From contig CAJNDS010002107.1 of the NCBI GenBank assembly GCA_905221605.1, positions 62,001 to 126,000 on the forward strand: DNA of 64,000 nucleotides, in the 5' to 3' direction. A program made the translations under genes and the position numbers. Shown piece after piece: positions 1 to 11,640 of this stretch. How positions within the stretch are numbered: position 1 is the stretch's first letter; each line of letters begins with the position of its first letter. This DNA is from Symbiodinium natans (lineage: Eukaryota > Sar > Dinophyceae > Suessiales > Symbiodiniaceae). The notes below the pieces were generated by a model. That model was not told the origin of the DNA, ran no database searches, and worked only from the letters and a program-made list of their open reading frames with translations.

Positions 1-1250
1 GGGGGTGGGGGGGGGGGGGGGGGGGGGGGGGTGGGGGGTGGGGGGGGGGGGGTGGGGGGGGTTGGGGGGGGGGGGGGGGGTGGGAAGGGGGCGGGTGGGA
101 AGGGGGGAGCAAACGGAGCGGGCGGAGCGGGCGGGCGTGCGCTGGCGTCAGTCATCTGATCATCTGATCCAGTCTAGAGAGGGGAGGAGGATGGAGTGGA
201 ATGGTGTGTCGGGCATGCGATGGAGGGGAAGGGGAAGAGGTTGCGGTGAGGGCAGGGGTAGGGGAGGGGGATGGAGTGGAATGGTTGGGAAGGGGTGGTT
301 GGTGGTGGGGGGGGGAGGGGGGATGAGGTAAGTTGGAGAAGGGTGGATAAGGTTGGGAAGGGGAAGGGTAGTGGGAGGAGGGGCAGGGAAGGGGTTGGAT
401 TGGGGGTACGGGGGAGCGGGGCAGGGGTGGGTGGAGGAGATGAGGTGGTGGCTGGAGAAGGGTGGGGGTGGGGGGGGGGTGGGGGGGGGGTGGGGGGGCG
501 GGGGGGGGGGGTGGGGGGGGGGGGGGCGGGGGGGGGGTGGGTGGGGGGGGGAGGGGTGGAGCAAACGGAGGAGTGGAGTGGGTGGGAAAGTCAGATCGAG
601 TGGGGGGGGGGGGGTTGGGGGCATGCGCTGGAGCCCTTTAAAGCATCTGATCCAGTCTAGAGAGGAATGGTTGGGAAGGGGGAGGGCAAGGAAGCAGCGG
701 TTAGTGGTGGTGGGAGTGGGGGGGAGGGGGGCAGGTGGAGGAGATGAGGTCAGTGCCTGGAGAAGGGTGGATTGGGGGTGGGGAAGGGGTGAAGGGGTTG
801 GTGGTGGGTGGAGTGGGGGTACGGTGAGAGGGGGATGGGGAAGGGGTGGGGGAGGGGGATGGAGTGGAATGGTTGGGGGGGCAGGGGAAAGTCAAAAGAT
901 GAGGTAAGTGGCTGGAGAAGGGTGGATTGGGGGTGGGGAAGGGGGGGAGGAGGATGGAGTGGAATGCTTGGGAAGGGGAAGGGTAGTGGGAGGGGGGGCA
1001 GGTAGTAACGGTGAGGGGCGGGCAAGGGGTTGGTGGTGGGTGGATTGGGGGTACGGTGAGAGGGGGGGCAGGGATGGGGAAGGGGTAGGGGAGGGGGATG
1101 GAGTGGAATGGTTGGGAAAGGGAGGGGGGGGAGGAGAAGGGGTTGGTGGGGGTTACGGGCAGAGGCAAGGCCAAGTGGAGAGGTGGAGTGGAATGGTTGG
1201 GAAGGGGAAGGGGGAAGAGGTTGCGGTGAGGGCAGGGAGGGTCTTCACTG
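1..1250. repeat. G-rich low-complexity tract
   Basis: The + strand is almost pure G with scattered T and A, first as G runs with single T and then as GGGGA/GGTTGGG-like text. Degenerate units recur, for example GGATGGAGTGGAATG near 190, 270, 860, 950 and 1098, and a CATCTGATCCAGTCTAGAGA motif near 160-180 and 645-665. The long open frames here on both strands encode only G/W/R or P/H/S and are composition artefacts. G-quadruplex formation is likely. No gene is seen. Confidence 0.85.
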
Positions 1251-1425
1251 ACGCCGCCCCGCTGTTGCTGGGGTCGGCGGATACATGGACTTAATGTTTT
1301 GGCTTCGCGGTTGTTTGGGTTGGGTGGGTTGGGGCAGCTGGGGTTGGCGGGGGCCTCAGTCTCCATGGGCAATTCGCTCCCCAAAGTCTGAGGTTCGGGT
1401 GTAGGCTTGAGGGTGTAATTTACTC

Positions 1426-1535
1426 GATCAGTGTTAGGGATCCTCTTTTACTTTTTGGGTTATGGGCTTTCTTTATATATAAACAAAAAGGATCCTTTTT
1501 TTCTTCCTAGGGGAACAGGGAGTAAGATTAGGGTA
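1426..1535. mobile_element. Palindromic MITE-like element, copy 1
   Basis: The segment shares the motif GTTAGGGATCC, a T-rich arm, a TATATATAAACA centre, AAAAAGGATCC and a TTCTTCCTAGGGGAAC tail with 9190-9285. The GGATCC plus T-run and A-run plus GGATCC arms are inverted repeats, so it can fold as a hairpin. There is no coding capacity. It is interpreted as a small non-autonomous element present twice in the window. Confidence 0.55.
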
Positions 1536-1587
1536 TAGGGTTCAGATCTGGCTCGCCCCTAAGCCCAGCTGTAGAACGGGGTCAGGG

Positions 1588-1857
1588 TTGAGGGTTTAGG
1601 GTTTAGGGTTTAGGGTTCAGGGTTTAGGGTTTAGGGTTTAGGGTTTAAGGGTTTAAGGGTTTAAGGGTTTAAGGGTTTAAGGGTTGAGGGTTTGCAGGGC
1701 TGCTCGCATGATTAGCTTCGGCCGTCACGCCAATATTGATGCCGGCAAAGCTGCTCTGGCGTGTCCATTGCGCATTAAACCCTAAACCCTAAACCCTAAA
1801 CCCTAAACCCTAAAGCCTAAACCCTAAACCCTAAACCCTAAACCCTAAACCCTAAAC
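1588..1857. repeat. Opposed telomere-like arrays
   Basis: A TTTAGGG array (about 1588-1690, with a TTTAAGGG variant block) faces a CCCTAAA array (about 1776-1857) across an 80-bp island that contains an exon-like segment. The two arrays are reverse complements and could pair. Confidence 0.9.
1698..1758 (+). CDS. Exon-like island, function unknown
   Basis: A TTTGCAG acceptor-like sequence precedes an open stretch whose reading AARMISFGRHANIDAGKAAL contains an NIDAGK string reminiscent of the P-loop of translational GTPases (HIDAGK). The resemblance is short and the second half of the P-loop (TT) is not kept. A GC or GT donor could follow near 1759. It may be an exon of a gene whose other exons are not identified, or chance. 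Confidence 0.2.
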
Positions 1858-1880
1858 TGCCGAGAGCGCCGCTGTCCATT

Positions 1881-3832
1881 TACATGGGCGCTCGAGGCTT
1901 CGACCGAGGTCCCCGCCCGAGCGTCTCCACAGAACGGGGCCTGCAGTTCCTGGCTACGTGGCTACGCCTCAGACCTAGAACGTATCTGGGGCCAGGGCTG
2001 GCAGATTCCAGGGACCCCCCCCCACCGCGACCGGCACGATTTTACCCTAAAGCGACCCTCTGGGACCCCCCTGAAACCCACGTAAAAAGAAAGTTTCTGG
2101 GAGCCTGCTGCAACCCCCTTGTCTCTGACAGAGATGGTTCTTCTGGTTGTGGGATCTGTTCAAATTTCTGCTGCCGCCTGGCACGCTTTGAGGACCTCCA
2201 AGCCTGCTTTTCCTGGAACCCTTCTCTGGGACCTTGCCTTTGCAAACTGTTTTCGTGGTTGAAAGCAGGGGCCGGCCGAGGCCCCTGCTTCCCCCTACCG
2301 CTTTAAGGCTGCATGAAGCCCCGCGATCCAGGATTTGCCCAGAAAGTAGTGAAAACGTTGGTTTTTTAGTATTGCAATCTCCAAGAAGCCTAATTACGAG
2401 CCACTGACAGGCTCCACGAGGCAGGAGGCCCAACCTTGCTCTCTTGTATAAAGCAAGAAAGCCCCTCTTGAGGGGGGGGGTTTGGGGGGTGAACCCTAAA
2501 CCCTAAATGAGAATAGTTTGGGTGGTTGGGGTGGGACTACATGCTAACGCAAGCGAGCGGCCCGGGTGCTTTTAGCACCGCGAGCTTCCCTTCTATAAAC
2601 CCTAAACCCTAAACCCTAAACCCTAAACCCTAAACCCTAAACCTTAAACCCTAAACTCTAAACCCTAAACCCTAAACCCTAAACCCTAAACCCTAAACCG
2701 TTGGAGAAAGAATGGAGTCTCTGGCAGCAGAGTGCTTAATTGTGAATTAGGTGCATGTGCGTGCCCGAATGTCCCGGATCCTCTTGCGCTACCCGTTCTT
2801 AGTAATTTTTGTTTTGGTTACTTACTTACTTTGTGGATTAGCTGCCAGTAGCGTGGGGAGACAGACATCTTGCACACTTTGAAAAGCAAGGCTGAGGGGA
2901 GGAGACTCCATCAAGGTGTGCCCATCTTGTGGATCGATGTGGTGGTTGGTTTTGGGTGTAGCGTTTTCTCATCGTTGGGATCGATGTGGTGGTTGGGATG
3001 TTGCAGCTGGAGAGAATGGAGTCTCTGGCGGAAACCTGTAGGACCGGCTTGCCTAGAGGTGTGGACGTGTGTAGCAAGTTGGGACAGCTGCCCCTCAACA
3101 TGGAATCTAGCTGTGGATCGATGTGGTGGTGGTTGCTGCAGTCGGGTTTTCCTATCGTTAGGATCTATGTGGTTTTTGGGTTGCTGCGGTCGATGGGGGG
3201 GCAGATGTCAGATGCAGAGTAGGAGAACCATGGGCAAGCTACAAAGCAGGCTAGCCTGGAGGATCCTGGGGGTGAACCGGAATGGTCACCCCGTAGAGAG
3301 CAGTTGAAGGACAGGTTTCTGCGTTGTCTACTTCCAACTGGTCTGTTAAGCTGTGTGTTCCACAAGGCAACTGCTCCAAACCTTGTTTGCTGTGTTTGGT
3401 GCAGGGCTTGAAAGGCCATTGTACAAGAGCTTCCGACAAAGCCTGGCCGCTAGTCTAGCACTTTGCACACTCGTGAGAACAGGCTGCTGAGCTGCATAGA
3501 GCGATTGAGCGATAGCGTTGTGGTTTAAGTACTTTTCTTGTCTGGTTGGACATCTTATGCAGCTTCAGCGGTGACTTGAAGCCTCTCCTGAGTCCGGCAG
3601 CAGGTCGTTGTGTTTCTTTTGTATTGCTGAGTGGGGCTGTTGACTCAGCTGTGGACTTGGGAGTTCCAGTAGTCTTGATTTTGGCGTAGCCGACGGTGAA
3701 CGAGTATACAGTATTTCCAGACATTCCCCTGCAGAGTGTCCGAACAGGTCAGCTAAGCGGGTGGCAAAAAAACCCTACCCTAAACCCTAGATTCTAAACC
3801 CTAAACCCTAAACCCTAAACCCCGGGTGGCAG
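1881..3832. other. Array-bearing stretch without a recognised gene
   Basis: It holds CCCTAAA arrays at about 2491-2507, 2598-2699 and 3774-3819, and otherwise unique sequence. A local motif, GGATCGATGTGGTGGTTG, recurs near 2932, 2981 and 3116, and AATGGAGTCTCTGGC recurs near 2711 and 3017, which suggests an old local duplication. Open frames of up to 145 codons show no recognisable domain. Confidence 0.6.
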
Positions 3833-3869
3833 GGTGAAATCGAAGCGATGATCTCTGGACCGACCCTTC
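3833..3869 (+). CDS. Exon-like island, possibly upstream exon of the S1 gene
   Basis: It sits between a CCCTAAA array ending near 3819 and a TTTAGGG array from 3905. An acceptor-like GGTGGCAG precedes GGTGAAATCG, which reads GEIEAMISGPTL and ends one base into a codon before GTCGTC. That phase would join the S1-like exon at 4031, but the segment shows no diagnostic S1 residues, so the link is only suggestive. Confidence 0.25.
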
Positions 3870-3904
3870 GTCGTCTGCAAATTCTGTACTAAGACTAAAG
3901 AGGG

Positions 3905-6900
3905 TTTAGGGTTTAGGGCTTTGGGCTTTGGGTTTAGGGTTTAGGGTTTAGGGTTTAGGGTTTAGGGTTTGGGGTTTAGCAAGACTCTGTCGGGAATGGT
4001 TCGCAATGGCCTGCGCGCATGTGCTGGCAGGTTTCGTGCATTATTCCAAAATCCCGGACTACGTCAAGTCGGCGCACGAGGCGCGGCATGCTCAGCTCGT
4101 GGTTGTAATTCAGCGCATATGCTCCCAGTCTCTGAAGTGTAGACTACTGTAGACGTGCCTGCATAGGCTTGCAACCACAGGGCGCAGTTGGCGTAAAGCA
4201 ATGTTATGCTCCATATGTTGGAGGGATTTGCCAGGCTTTTCTGAGCCATGCCATTGTTGTTCAACCCTCGTGGTTTTGACTTGATTGTTTCCCGCTATGA
4301 GATATGTAGCATACGTTTTCCATTCGCTACACAGCTGCAACATAGACCTGACAATCTTACCACAGGGCTTTTATGCCTCCCCTTACCGACGTCCGCCCGC
4401 ACTCATCATCCCCTTCCCCGCGGCCCCGAAAGAGGAGAGCAAACAACTTGGTTTTTGTTCAAGCGCCGTCCCCTGCCCCCCTCTCCCCGCTTCCCTCCCC
4501 CCTCTCCTCCCTTCCCTCCCCTCGTCCCCCTCCCCTTTTCCCCACCCCCTCTCACCCCCCTCGTGCCGGCGGCGGTTAATGCATTTTTCGCATCGGGACC
4601 TTTCAACTTTCGTGTAGATTTAGATCCTGCGCCCACTGTGCTTGCACAGGCCGTCAAAGTTTGCGACAAGGTCCGGGTGAAGGTTCTCGGTATACATACC
4701 AAGCCAGAACTGGGCAGCTCGTGGGGTCTTCAGCAAGAAGGACTGTCGAGGGACGCTGGCAAGTCACGCTTGCGGTTGTTTGTGGGACAGTGCCAGAAAA
4801 AGTTGTGCCGAAGACAATTTGCAAATGTTCTTTCTGTGTTGGCTTCTGTCCAACTTGAAGGTCTACCCCCACGTAGAACTACCCATGAACCTCCAAGCAG
4901 GTATATGCTTGCCTTTCATGCAATCCGAGCTCCATTTTTCGACCATGGCAGATTCGCTTGTTGACAAGTTGAATCCCGTCCACTCTCTCCCGAAGCTTCT
5001 TCACTGAGCAGTTCTTGCATTGGGGCTCCGAGGCATGTAGCGGTTTCGCCGTTTGCTACAAGCCAGTCCTTGTGCTTTGTGTTCCGAGATGTTTCGAGAC
5101 CCTGAACCGTAAACCCGTTCCTAACCGTACGGCAGCCTTATGTCAGCTGTCGTTAGTGGAGTGGAGGGGCTCCTGTCTGTCAAACGCATCGCCCCGGTTT
5201 CGTGGCACATTGTGGACATCATGCGCGTGCCAACAAGAAAAACCCAAACCGAGAGAGCCCGGAGCACCATACGCTCTAAGGGTAGTTGCATGGTCCCTTA
5301 ATATGGTCTCTTACCTTCTTTAAAGGGTTCAGAAGTAGGGTAATTATGTAAAGGGTATACAAGGGAGCCCTCTATCTCAGCCCGAACCCTAAACCGTGAA
5401 CCCTAAACCCTAAACCCTAAACCCTAAACCCTAAACCCTAAACCCTAAACCCTAAACCCTAAACCCTAAACCCTAAACCCTACACCCTAAACCCTAAACC
5501 CTAAACCCTAAAGCCTAAACCCTACACCCTAGTTAAACTCTAAACCCATACCGGGAGCGCCTCTTCAGGAAGCAAGCCGCGTCTGGAGCTGGCATGGGAC
5601 CGAAAGAAGGTCGCCCACGAGAACCTGCAAAGGCGATGTGGCGAGCGAGAGAGCAGAGGGCTCACGGGGTTTAGGGTTTAGGGTTTAAGGTTTACGGCTT
5701 AGGGTTTAGGGCTTACGGCTTCGGGTTTAGGGTCAGAGCCAGGTGGGCTTCAGAGTTGGCCGGTTCTTGTTTTTGACGGTCTTTTCCGCGCACTTTTTCC
5801 TTCACAACGTTCAGTTGGATGCCACATGGTCACTTGTCCAAAATACAAGGAGCGAGGAGAAAAACACAGTCCCTAAATTGGGATCCTTCTTAGAAGCCGG
5901 CCCCCATTATTCAGGGTACCCAAACCCTAAACCCTAAACCCTAAACCCTAAACCCTAAACCCTAAACCCTAAACCCTAAACCCTAAACCCTAAACCCTAA
6001 ACCCTAAACCCTAAACCCTAAACCCTAAACCCTAAACCCTAAAAGGGACCACTCTTTTGAGAAGTGACCAGATGACCCATGCCAGGATGCCAGGTTGCCT
6101 TTTAAGCTCCAATGGCTGTCCGAGCTGCGACTTTTCCCCTCGTCAGTACCTTTTCCCTAAAGGGGTTCCCTTAGGGAAGAGTTTCGGAGTTCAGGGTTTT
6201 AGGGTCTGCGGATCAGAGGCCTGGATGCAAAAAGGGTCTAGGGTTTGGGGTTTGGATGAAAAAGGGTTTAGAAAAAGAGGGTTAAGGGTTTAGGGTTTAG
6301 GGTAAAGCGATGTCATGGAACAACCCCCCCATGTGCGCCAGGGGCCAGTGGCTCACTGGCACCGTCTACAACTTAAAGGCGTTTGGGCTCTTCGTGGAGG
6401 TGCTCCCCTCAACCCTAAACAGTGAAAACCCTAAATCCTAAACCCTAAACCCTAAGCACTGAACCCTAAACCCCTAGAACCCTAAACCCTACATCCTAAA
6501 CCCTGCCACGGGGCTTCTCCAACAAGTAGCATTTAAACAAGTTGTCCGGCTGATCAATCGAAACGTAGCCTAAAAGGGATGCGTCTGTGGGTATGATCGA
6601 TCATGACCCCTTGTAATTTCGGATGAATCTGCATGGTTTAGGGGTTAGGGTTTAAGGTTTAGGGTTTAGGGTTTGTTCGTTTTTTGGGAATTCAAGTCAG
6701 AGACAAAGCCTCATGCTCCCTGCCCGCCCTGTCTTTGCTTCTCTTACCGGTTCAGGGCTTATGGGCTTACGGGGTTCTGCCTTGGACCCCTCAGGTTGTA
6801 CCCTTGGGTTTGGGAAGTTTTTTGCTTAAGAAAGCTACTAGACGTACATCCTTCGGGGTAAGGAGTATGGGGCGTATGGGGGTGCATGGCCTCTCAGTCG

Positions 6901-9900
6901 ACTAGCCTTCGGTTTGCCAGGTTTAGGGTTTAGGGTTAGGGTTTAGGGTTTAGGGTTTAGGGTTTAGGGTTTAGGGTTTCGGGTTTAGGGTTTAGGGTTT
7001 AGGGTGTAGGGTTTAGGGTCTAGGGTTTAGAGTTTAGTTTAGGGTTTAGGGTTTGGGGTTTAGGGTTTGGAATGTAAGGTTTAGGTCTCCACACGTTCCC
7101 GACAGCGCAGCGATGGAGGTGCCAACAAAAGATGGCCCGTGCCAAGGCCCCGGCAGGGGTACCGGGAACTTAGTGGGACTGGGGCCCTGAACCCTAAACC
7201 CTAAACCCTAAATCCTAAAGCCTAAAGCCTAAAGCCTAAAGCCTACAGTTTAAAGCCTAAAGCCTAAAGCCTAAAGCCTAAAGCCTAAAGCCTAAAGCCT
7301 AAAGCCTAAATCCTAAAGCCAAAACCCTAAACCCTAAACCCTAAGCCCTAAGCCCTAAGCCCTAAACGGTGCTGGGCAGGCGCCGAAGCTGAGCACCGCA
7401 AGCCCCAGCCTAAACACCCCGAACCGCTAGTGCCATAGTTCATGGGACTAAAGGAGGACCCTTATAAGGGACCTTAGAAGTTCTTTAGGGGCTTAGGTAT
7501 AGAAGGGAAGAAGATTTAAGCCTCCTTATTCCCCGTAACTGAAGAGGGTTTGGTGTCAAGGGTTAAGGGGGCACTTCAGAGCAAGAGCTTGGCAGCGGAG
7601 GAGCTGTAGCAAGGCGAACCTGCCGAGTGTTGGTACAGGCGCTTTAGGGTTTAGGGTTTAGGGTTTAGGGTTTAGGGTTTAGGGTTTAGGGTTTAGGGTT
7701 TAGGGTTTAGGGTTTAGCTCTGCAACTGCCTTGCATTCCTTATAAGAGTAGAATACAAGCAACCCAAATTGATCAAATCCCAAACCCTTCCAATCCTCCT
7801 TCTTCCCCTTCAAAAACACGAGTGCAAACTACACTCAGCACCCACTTGGGTTTAAGGTTTAGGGTTTAGGGTTTAGGGTTTAGGGGTCAATCGGTGTCTA
7901 TGTTGCAAAGTGAACTTCGACTCTGGCAGCCCAAAGCTCGGAGCCAAAAACCTGCAGCACCTCGGAGGATTTCATGTTTGGGAAGAATATGTTCACTTGT
8001 TGGGGGCGGGGGGGGGGGGGTTCTGAAGCAAATAGAAGAAATGGTGCTGCATTAGGAGGCTTTACCCTAAGGTTTCAGATGTACCTATATAGCAGTTCCT
8101 TGGGCCTGAAAGGATTTGGGGTTTAGGGTTTAGAGTACCCATGCAGTAGCTTTAGGGCCCAGGTATATACGATAAAGGTACACGTACCTTTAGGGTTTGG
8201 AACCGGGGCAGACAAGCGTTGTAGGAAGGAACCCCCCCCCATATGGGCCCTTAAAAGGGGACCCCTTATACACATCTTATGTACCCTGTAGAAAAGAAGC
8301 GCCCATACATCAGAACCCTTTAAAGGAGGATAGGGACCACATTAAGGGCCTATGAAACTACGGGACCCAAGACAGAACCCTAAGCCCTAAGCTCTAACTT
8401 TCAACGCTAACCACCCTTTTGAGCGCGGACTTGAGCTCGAAGCACCTCTATAAGGGTTTAGGGTTGAGGGTTTTGGGATGATGTTCTTTTATTTGTTGGT
8501 TCTTGGGAAACGGAACAGTGACACTTCAAACAACCCTCCGGTCTCAACCCCTGGCCAGGCATGGTGCACATCTCACAAATCCGTGAGGCCCGACTGGTAT
8601 ACCGACCTAAACCCTCAACCCTCAACCCTCAACCCTCAACCCTAAACCTTAAACCCTAAACCCTACAGCTCAGGGTTTGGGACTTTAAACCGGTCGAAGC
8701 TGCTGGGGACATGGGTTTGCTGGGTCCAGGGAGGTTTCCAGGCACGTCAGGGAGCCCTGGTGGGAAAAGATTAAGAGCTGTGGGGTTCACGGTCTGGGTT
8801 TTCTCTAGGGTTTTTGGGGTTTTCAGGACGGTAGGGTGGGTTTTAGGATGCAGGGTTTGGGGCGTGCTTGTAAATCGCCCTGACTCAAAAGCAGTGAGCT
8901 TTTGGGTAGGAAGCTAGGTCATGCTGTGACTAGCCACATCTATCTTCAGCCTGCGCCGCTGCCAGTTTTGCAAGATACGGCGGCCTGCACACTAAACCCT
9001 GCGGCGGGCATGCCAATAGTTGCCTGGACCCAAGGTTGCCACAAACATGCTTAGGACTAGGACCCTAAGCCCCAAACCCGGCCGCTGAAGTGGCGAGGGG
9101 TGTCCCACATGGCTCTTGCAGGGGTATGTCGAGGACGTCAGAGCAGAGGCCGGATGTCGGTTCATCCTCTTTGTTTGGGGATGACTAAATCAGTGTTAGG
9201 GATCCTTTTTACTTTTTGGCTTTCTTATATATAAACAAAAAGGGATCCTTCTTTCTTCCTAGGGGAACTGGGATTAAGATTGGGGTTTAGGGCTTCAGGG
9301 GGGCTTAACGTCTAGGGCTGAGGGTTTTGTTGCAAGGGGGCTTCGTTTTATTTGTTTCGCGGCCGACGCTAGGTTCTAGCTCTTGGCAGGTTCCCTAGCC
9401 AAAGTGCGTTTTGGATCTTGAATGCTAAAACTTAAGCACCTTTGCCACGTCCCAAGAGAAGGGACCCTCAAACCCTCACGAAACAGTGGCTTTTCGAGGA
9501 GTAGCTTGCAGGGGCCCTGTATGGCGAACCCTTGAATCTAGGATGTTTAGATTTGAAATTCTTAAAAACTTTGTGGCCTCTCATTGTGCCACCTCGCAAG
9601 CATGCGGTCAGCTACTCCGACATACACGGCAGACCCTCACTGCTTCACCTCGTGTCCCGACTGAGCCAGCCAGAAGCCCTAAACCCTCAACCCACAAGCG
9701 CAACAACCCCTAAATCGTAAACCCTAAACCCTAAACCCTAAACCCTAAACCCTAAACCCGAAACCCGAAACCCTAAACCCTAAACCCCAAACCCTATAGT
9801 CCTTAACCCAGCATCTCTTGCGCGCACATCACATGGAGCCCAGGCGGAAATCGGACATCAAGTGCCCTGCCGAGAGAGTGTTGCCATCAGAGTTTTCGGT

Positions 9901-10545
9901 TTGGGGAGATGTTTCAGCAGGCCGGATGCAAAAATGGTGTAGGGATGCACAAAGCACAGGGTTTAGATGGGTTTAGATGGGTTTGGGGTTTGGGGTTTAG
10001 GGTTTAGGGTTTAGGGGGTTTAGGGTTTGGGTTTTCTTTTTCCGCCCCTTGTTGCAGTTGCACCCACCTGGTTGCTGCAGGCCTTGTCGGGTTTGCGCTG
10101 CACAGTGCAAGTCGGCTTAGCTACAGGCATGTAGTCCAAATGCATTCACTTCGTGATGTTGTATGACGGACATGCCATCCTCACTTCTACCAGCCGCTTG
10201 CTTGGAGAGATGTGTCCCTTCACCTTGCAGCATTTCAAGCCCTGGGTTTGGTTTTTTTTTTCGGGTTGGGCCAAGAATCCCAAACCCCCAAGCCTTTCTT
10301 GTCATCTGTAGCCAGCTCAGGTGCAGGTGCGCGTGCTCGACATCAAGGGGGACCGTGCCGGGGGATCCGGATCTCACTTGAGGGTTGGGGTTTAGGGTTT
10401 TTTTGGTTTAGGGTTTAGGGTTTAGGGTTTAGGGTTTAGGGTTTAGGGTTTAGGATTTAGGGTTTAGGGTTTAGGGTTTAGGGTCTTAAGACCCGAATCC
10501 AAAGGCGCGAGGAGCAAGTTTAAACCGTCACGCCTTGAGCCTAAA
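3905..10545. repeat. Telomere-like arrays within S1-gene introns
   Basis: TTTAGGG arrays: about 3905-3977, 5670-5735, 6245-6305, 6640-6675, 6920-7085, 7645-7717, 7855-7886, 8455-8475, 9965-10030, 10385-10485. CCCTAAA arrays: about 5390-5535, 5925-6043, 6412-6505, 7190-7365, 8608-8668 (CCCTCAA type), 9670-9797. Most of the reconstructed introns contain arrays, and several contain both orientations. The 5' splice site after the exon at 5569-5668 is the first GT of a GTTTAGGG array. The block at 7210-7325 is homogenised to a CCTAAAG variant. Confidence 0.8.
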
Positions 10546-10673
10546 CCCTACCGCACCCCTTTAAGGGGTTTCATAGTGCCCCTACTTCCTTAGTAAGGTT
10601 TTAGAATGTCGAGTGGGACGTCCCAGGTGAAATTCTCGATGCTGCCTGAGCGCAGCAACGCCAGAAGCTCCGG
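4031..10673 (+). CDS. S1 RNA-binding-domain protein, many short exons (partial)
   Basis: A split gene for a protein with at least two S1 (OB-fold, RNA-binding) domains. Exons: 4031-4101 (GFVHYSKIPDYV), 4618-4689 (VCDKVRVKVLG), 5569-5668 (SKPRLELAWDRKKV), 6342-6401 (GQWLTGTVYNLKAFGLFVEV), 7106-7158, 8559-8596 (GMVHISQIREARL), 9122-9136 or -9172, 9844-9879 or -9898, 10321-10356 (VQVRVLDIKGDR), 10627-10673 (VKFSMLPERSN). Exons 4618 to 8596 join in phase with AG acceptors and GT donors, except a GC donor at 6402; a second GC donor fits at 10357. The pieces fall in the S1 order GxVxxxxxFGxFVEV, GMVHIS, VxVRVL. The 4031 to 4618 junction is out of phase with the obvious donor (4102), so a donor or small exon is missed. 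Both ends of the gene are unresolved. S1 domains occur in ribosomal protein S1, PNPase and rRNA-processing proteins; which family this is cannot be said. Confidence 0.72.
9190..9285. mobile_element. Palindromic MITE-like element, copy 2
   Basis: Close relative of 1426-1535 with the same GGATCC-plus-T-run and A-run-plus-GGATCC inverted arms, TATATATAAACA centre and CTTCCTAGGGGAACTGGGA tail. It lies inside an intron of the S1-domain gene. Small indels separate the two copies. Confidence 0.55.
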
Positions 10674-11640
10674 GTCATCTTTGTTTTAGTTCGCGTTGTG
10701 GGGTAAGGGGGTTCCAGTAATTCTGGGTCCATGTTGTTTAGGGGGGGTGTAGGGGTGTTAAGGGACTTGGCCATTGACAGCTCAACTTTCAGTTGGAGGT
10801 CGCTGGCGACTGCCCTGCTGAGAAAGGGCTGCCCGACGCATCCATCGACACCCGCCCATCGATTTTAGGGGTTTTCTGGTGTGTCCAAAACTGATGCCCT
10901 TGCCCGCCAATGGGAAGCCCTCAAGCGACTGAGTGTCCAGGTTTTAGTGGGCGCAAATAAGCCGGCTCGCCCTTCCCATGCAGGATGCTTCGTTGTTTCG
11001 GCTCTGGGGTATAGGGCCCTAAGCCCTAAACCCTAAACCCTAAACCCTAAACCCTAAACCCTAAACCCTAAATCCTAAGCTTGGGATGTTCCTCCTTCTC
11101 CGAACATCCCAAGTTGAGGGCCCGAAGCCCTAAGCCCTTCGCAAAAAGCAACCCGAAGAAGTTTAGGTGGGGTTGAGGAGAACAAGAAGCGAAGACTGTA
11201 CCGACCTGCTGCATAGCCCTCAGAACACAGAGCCCTAGGGTTAGGGTTTAGGGTTTGGGGTCTAGGGTTTAAGGTTTAGGGTTTAGGGTTTCTCGTCAGA
11301 TTTTCGGCTAGAGGGCCATGACCCTGGGTATGATGTAAAGGGACTCCCGATGTCCAGCTTCGAGGTGCCTTGTTTCTACAGGTTTCTATAGTTTTTTTTT
11401 TCATAAGGCTTTTTACAGGCTTTTGTAGGTTTTTATAAGGTCTTTATGGGCTTTTATAGGGTTTACAGTGCTCATGGGGTTTATGGGGTTTGTAGGGTTT
11501 ATACAGTCGGGCCGGGGCCCTTGGTGTCTTGAAAGACCTGCCGTGCTTGGCTGCCGTTTCCTCAAGACCCCGCCAGGGGTCTGCTCCAAAGTGGGCTGCG
11601 GCTAGGGATGCGCAGCTTGCGCTCAAGTCTGCTCGCCGTT
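10674..11640. other. Stretch without a recognised gene
   Basis: It contains a CCCTAAA array (about 11023-11072), a TTTAGGG array (about 11235-11290), a perfect 12-bp inverted repeat at 11080-11113, and from 11390 to 11500 a T-rich degenerate (TTTATAGGGTTT) stretch. The S1 gene may continue here, but no exon could be placed with confidence. Confidence 0.5.
11080..11113. repeat. Perfect short hairpin related to the MITE ends
   Basis: CTTGGGATGTTC and GAACATCCCAAG are perfect 12-bp inverted repeats around a 10-nt loop. The arm matches the outer ends of the elements at 34612-34713 and 52588-52695, so this may be an internally deleted copy of that family. A more decayed hairpin with the same loop lies near 54968-54990. 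Confidence 0.6.

Noticed and set aside
5..1384. Open frames of 65-227 codons
   Set aside because: Low-complexity G-rich (or, in reverse, C-rich) readings with no protein-like composition.
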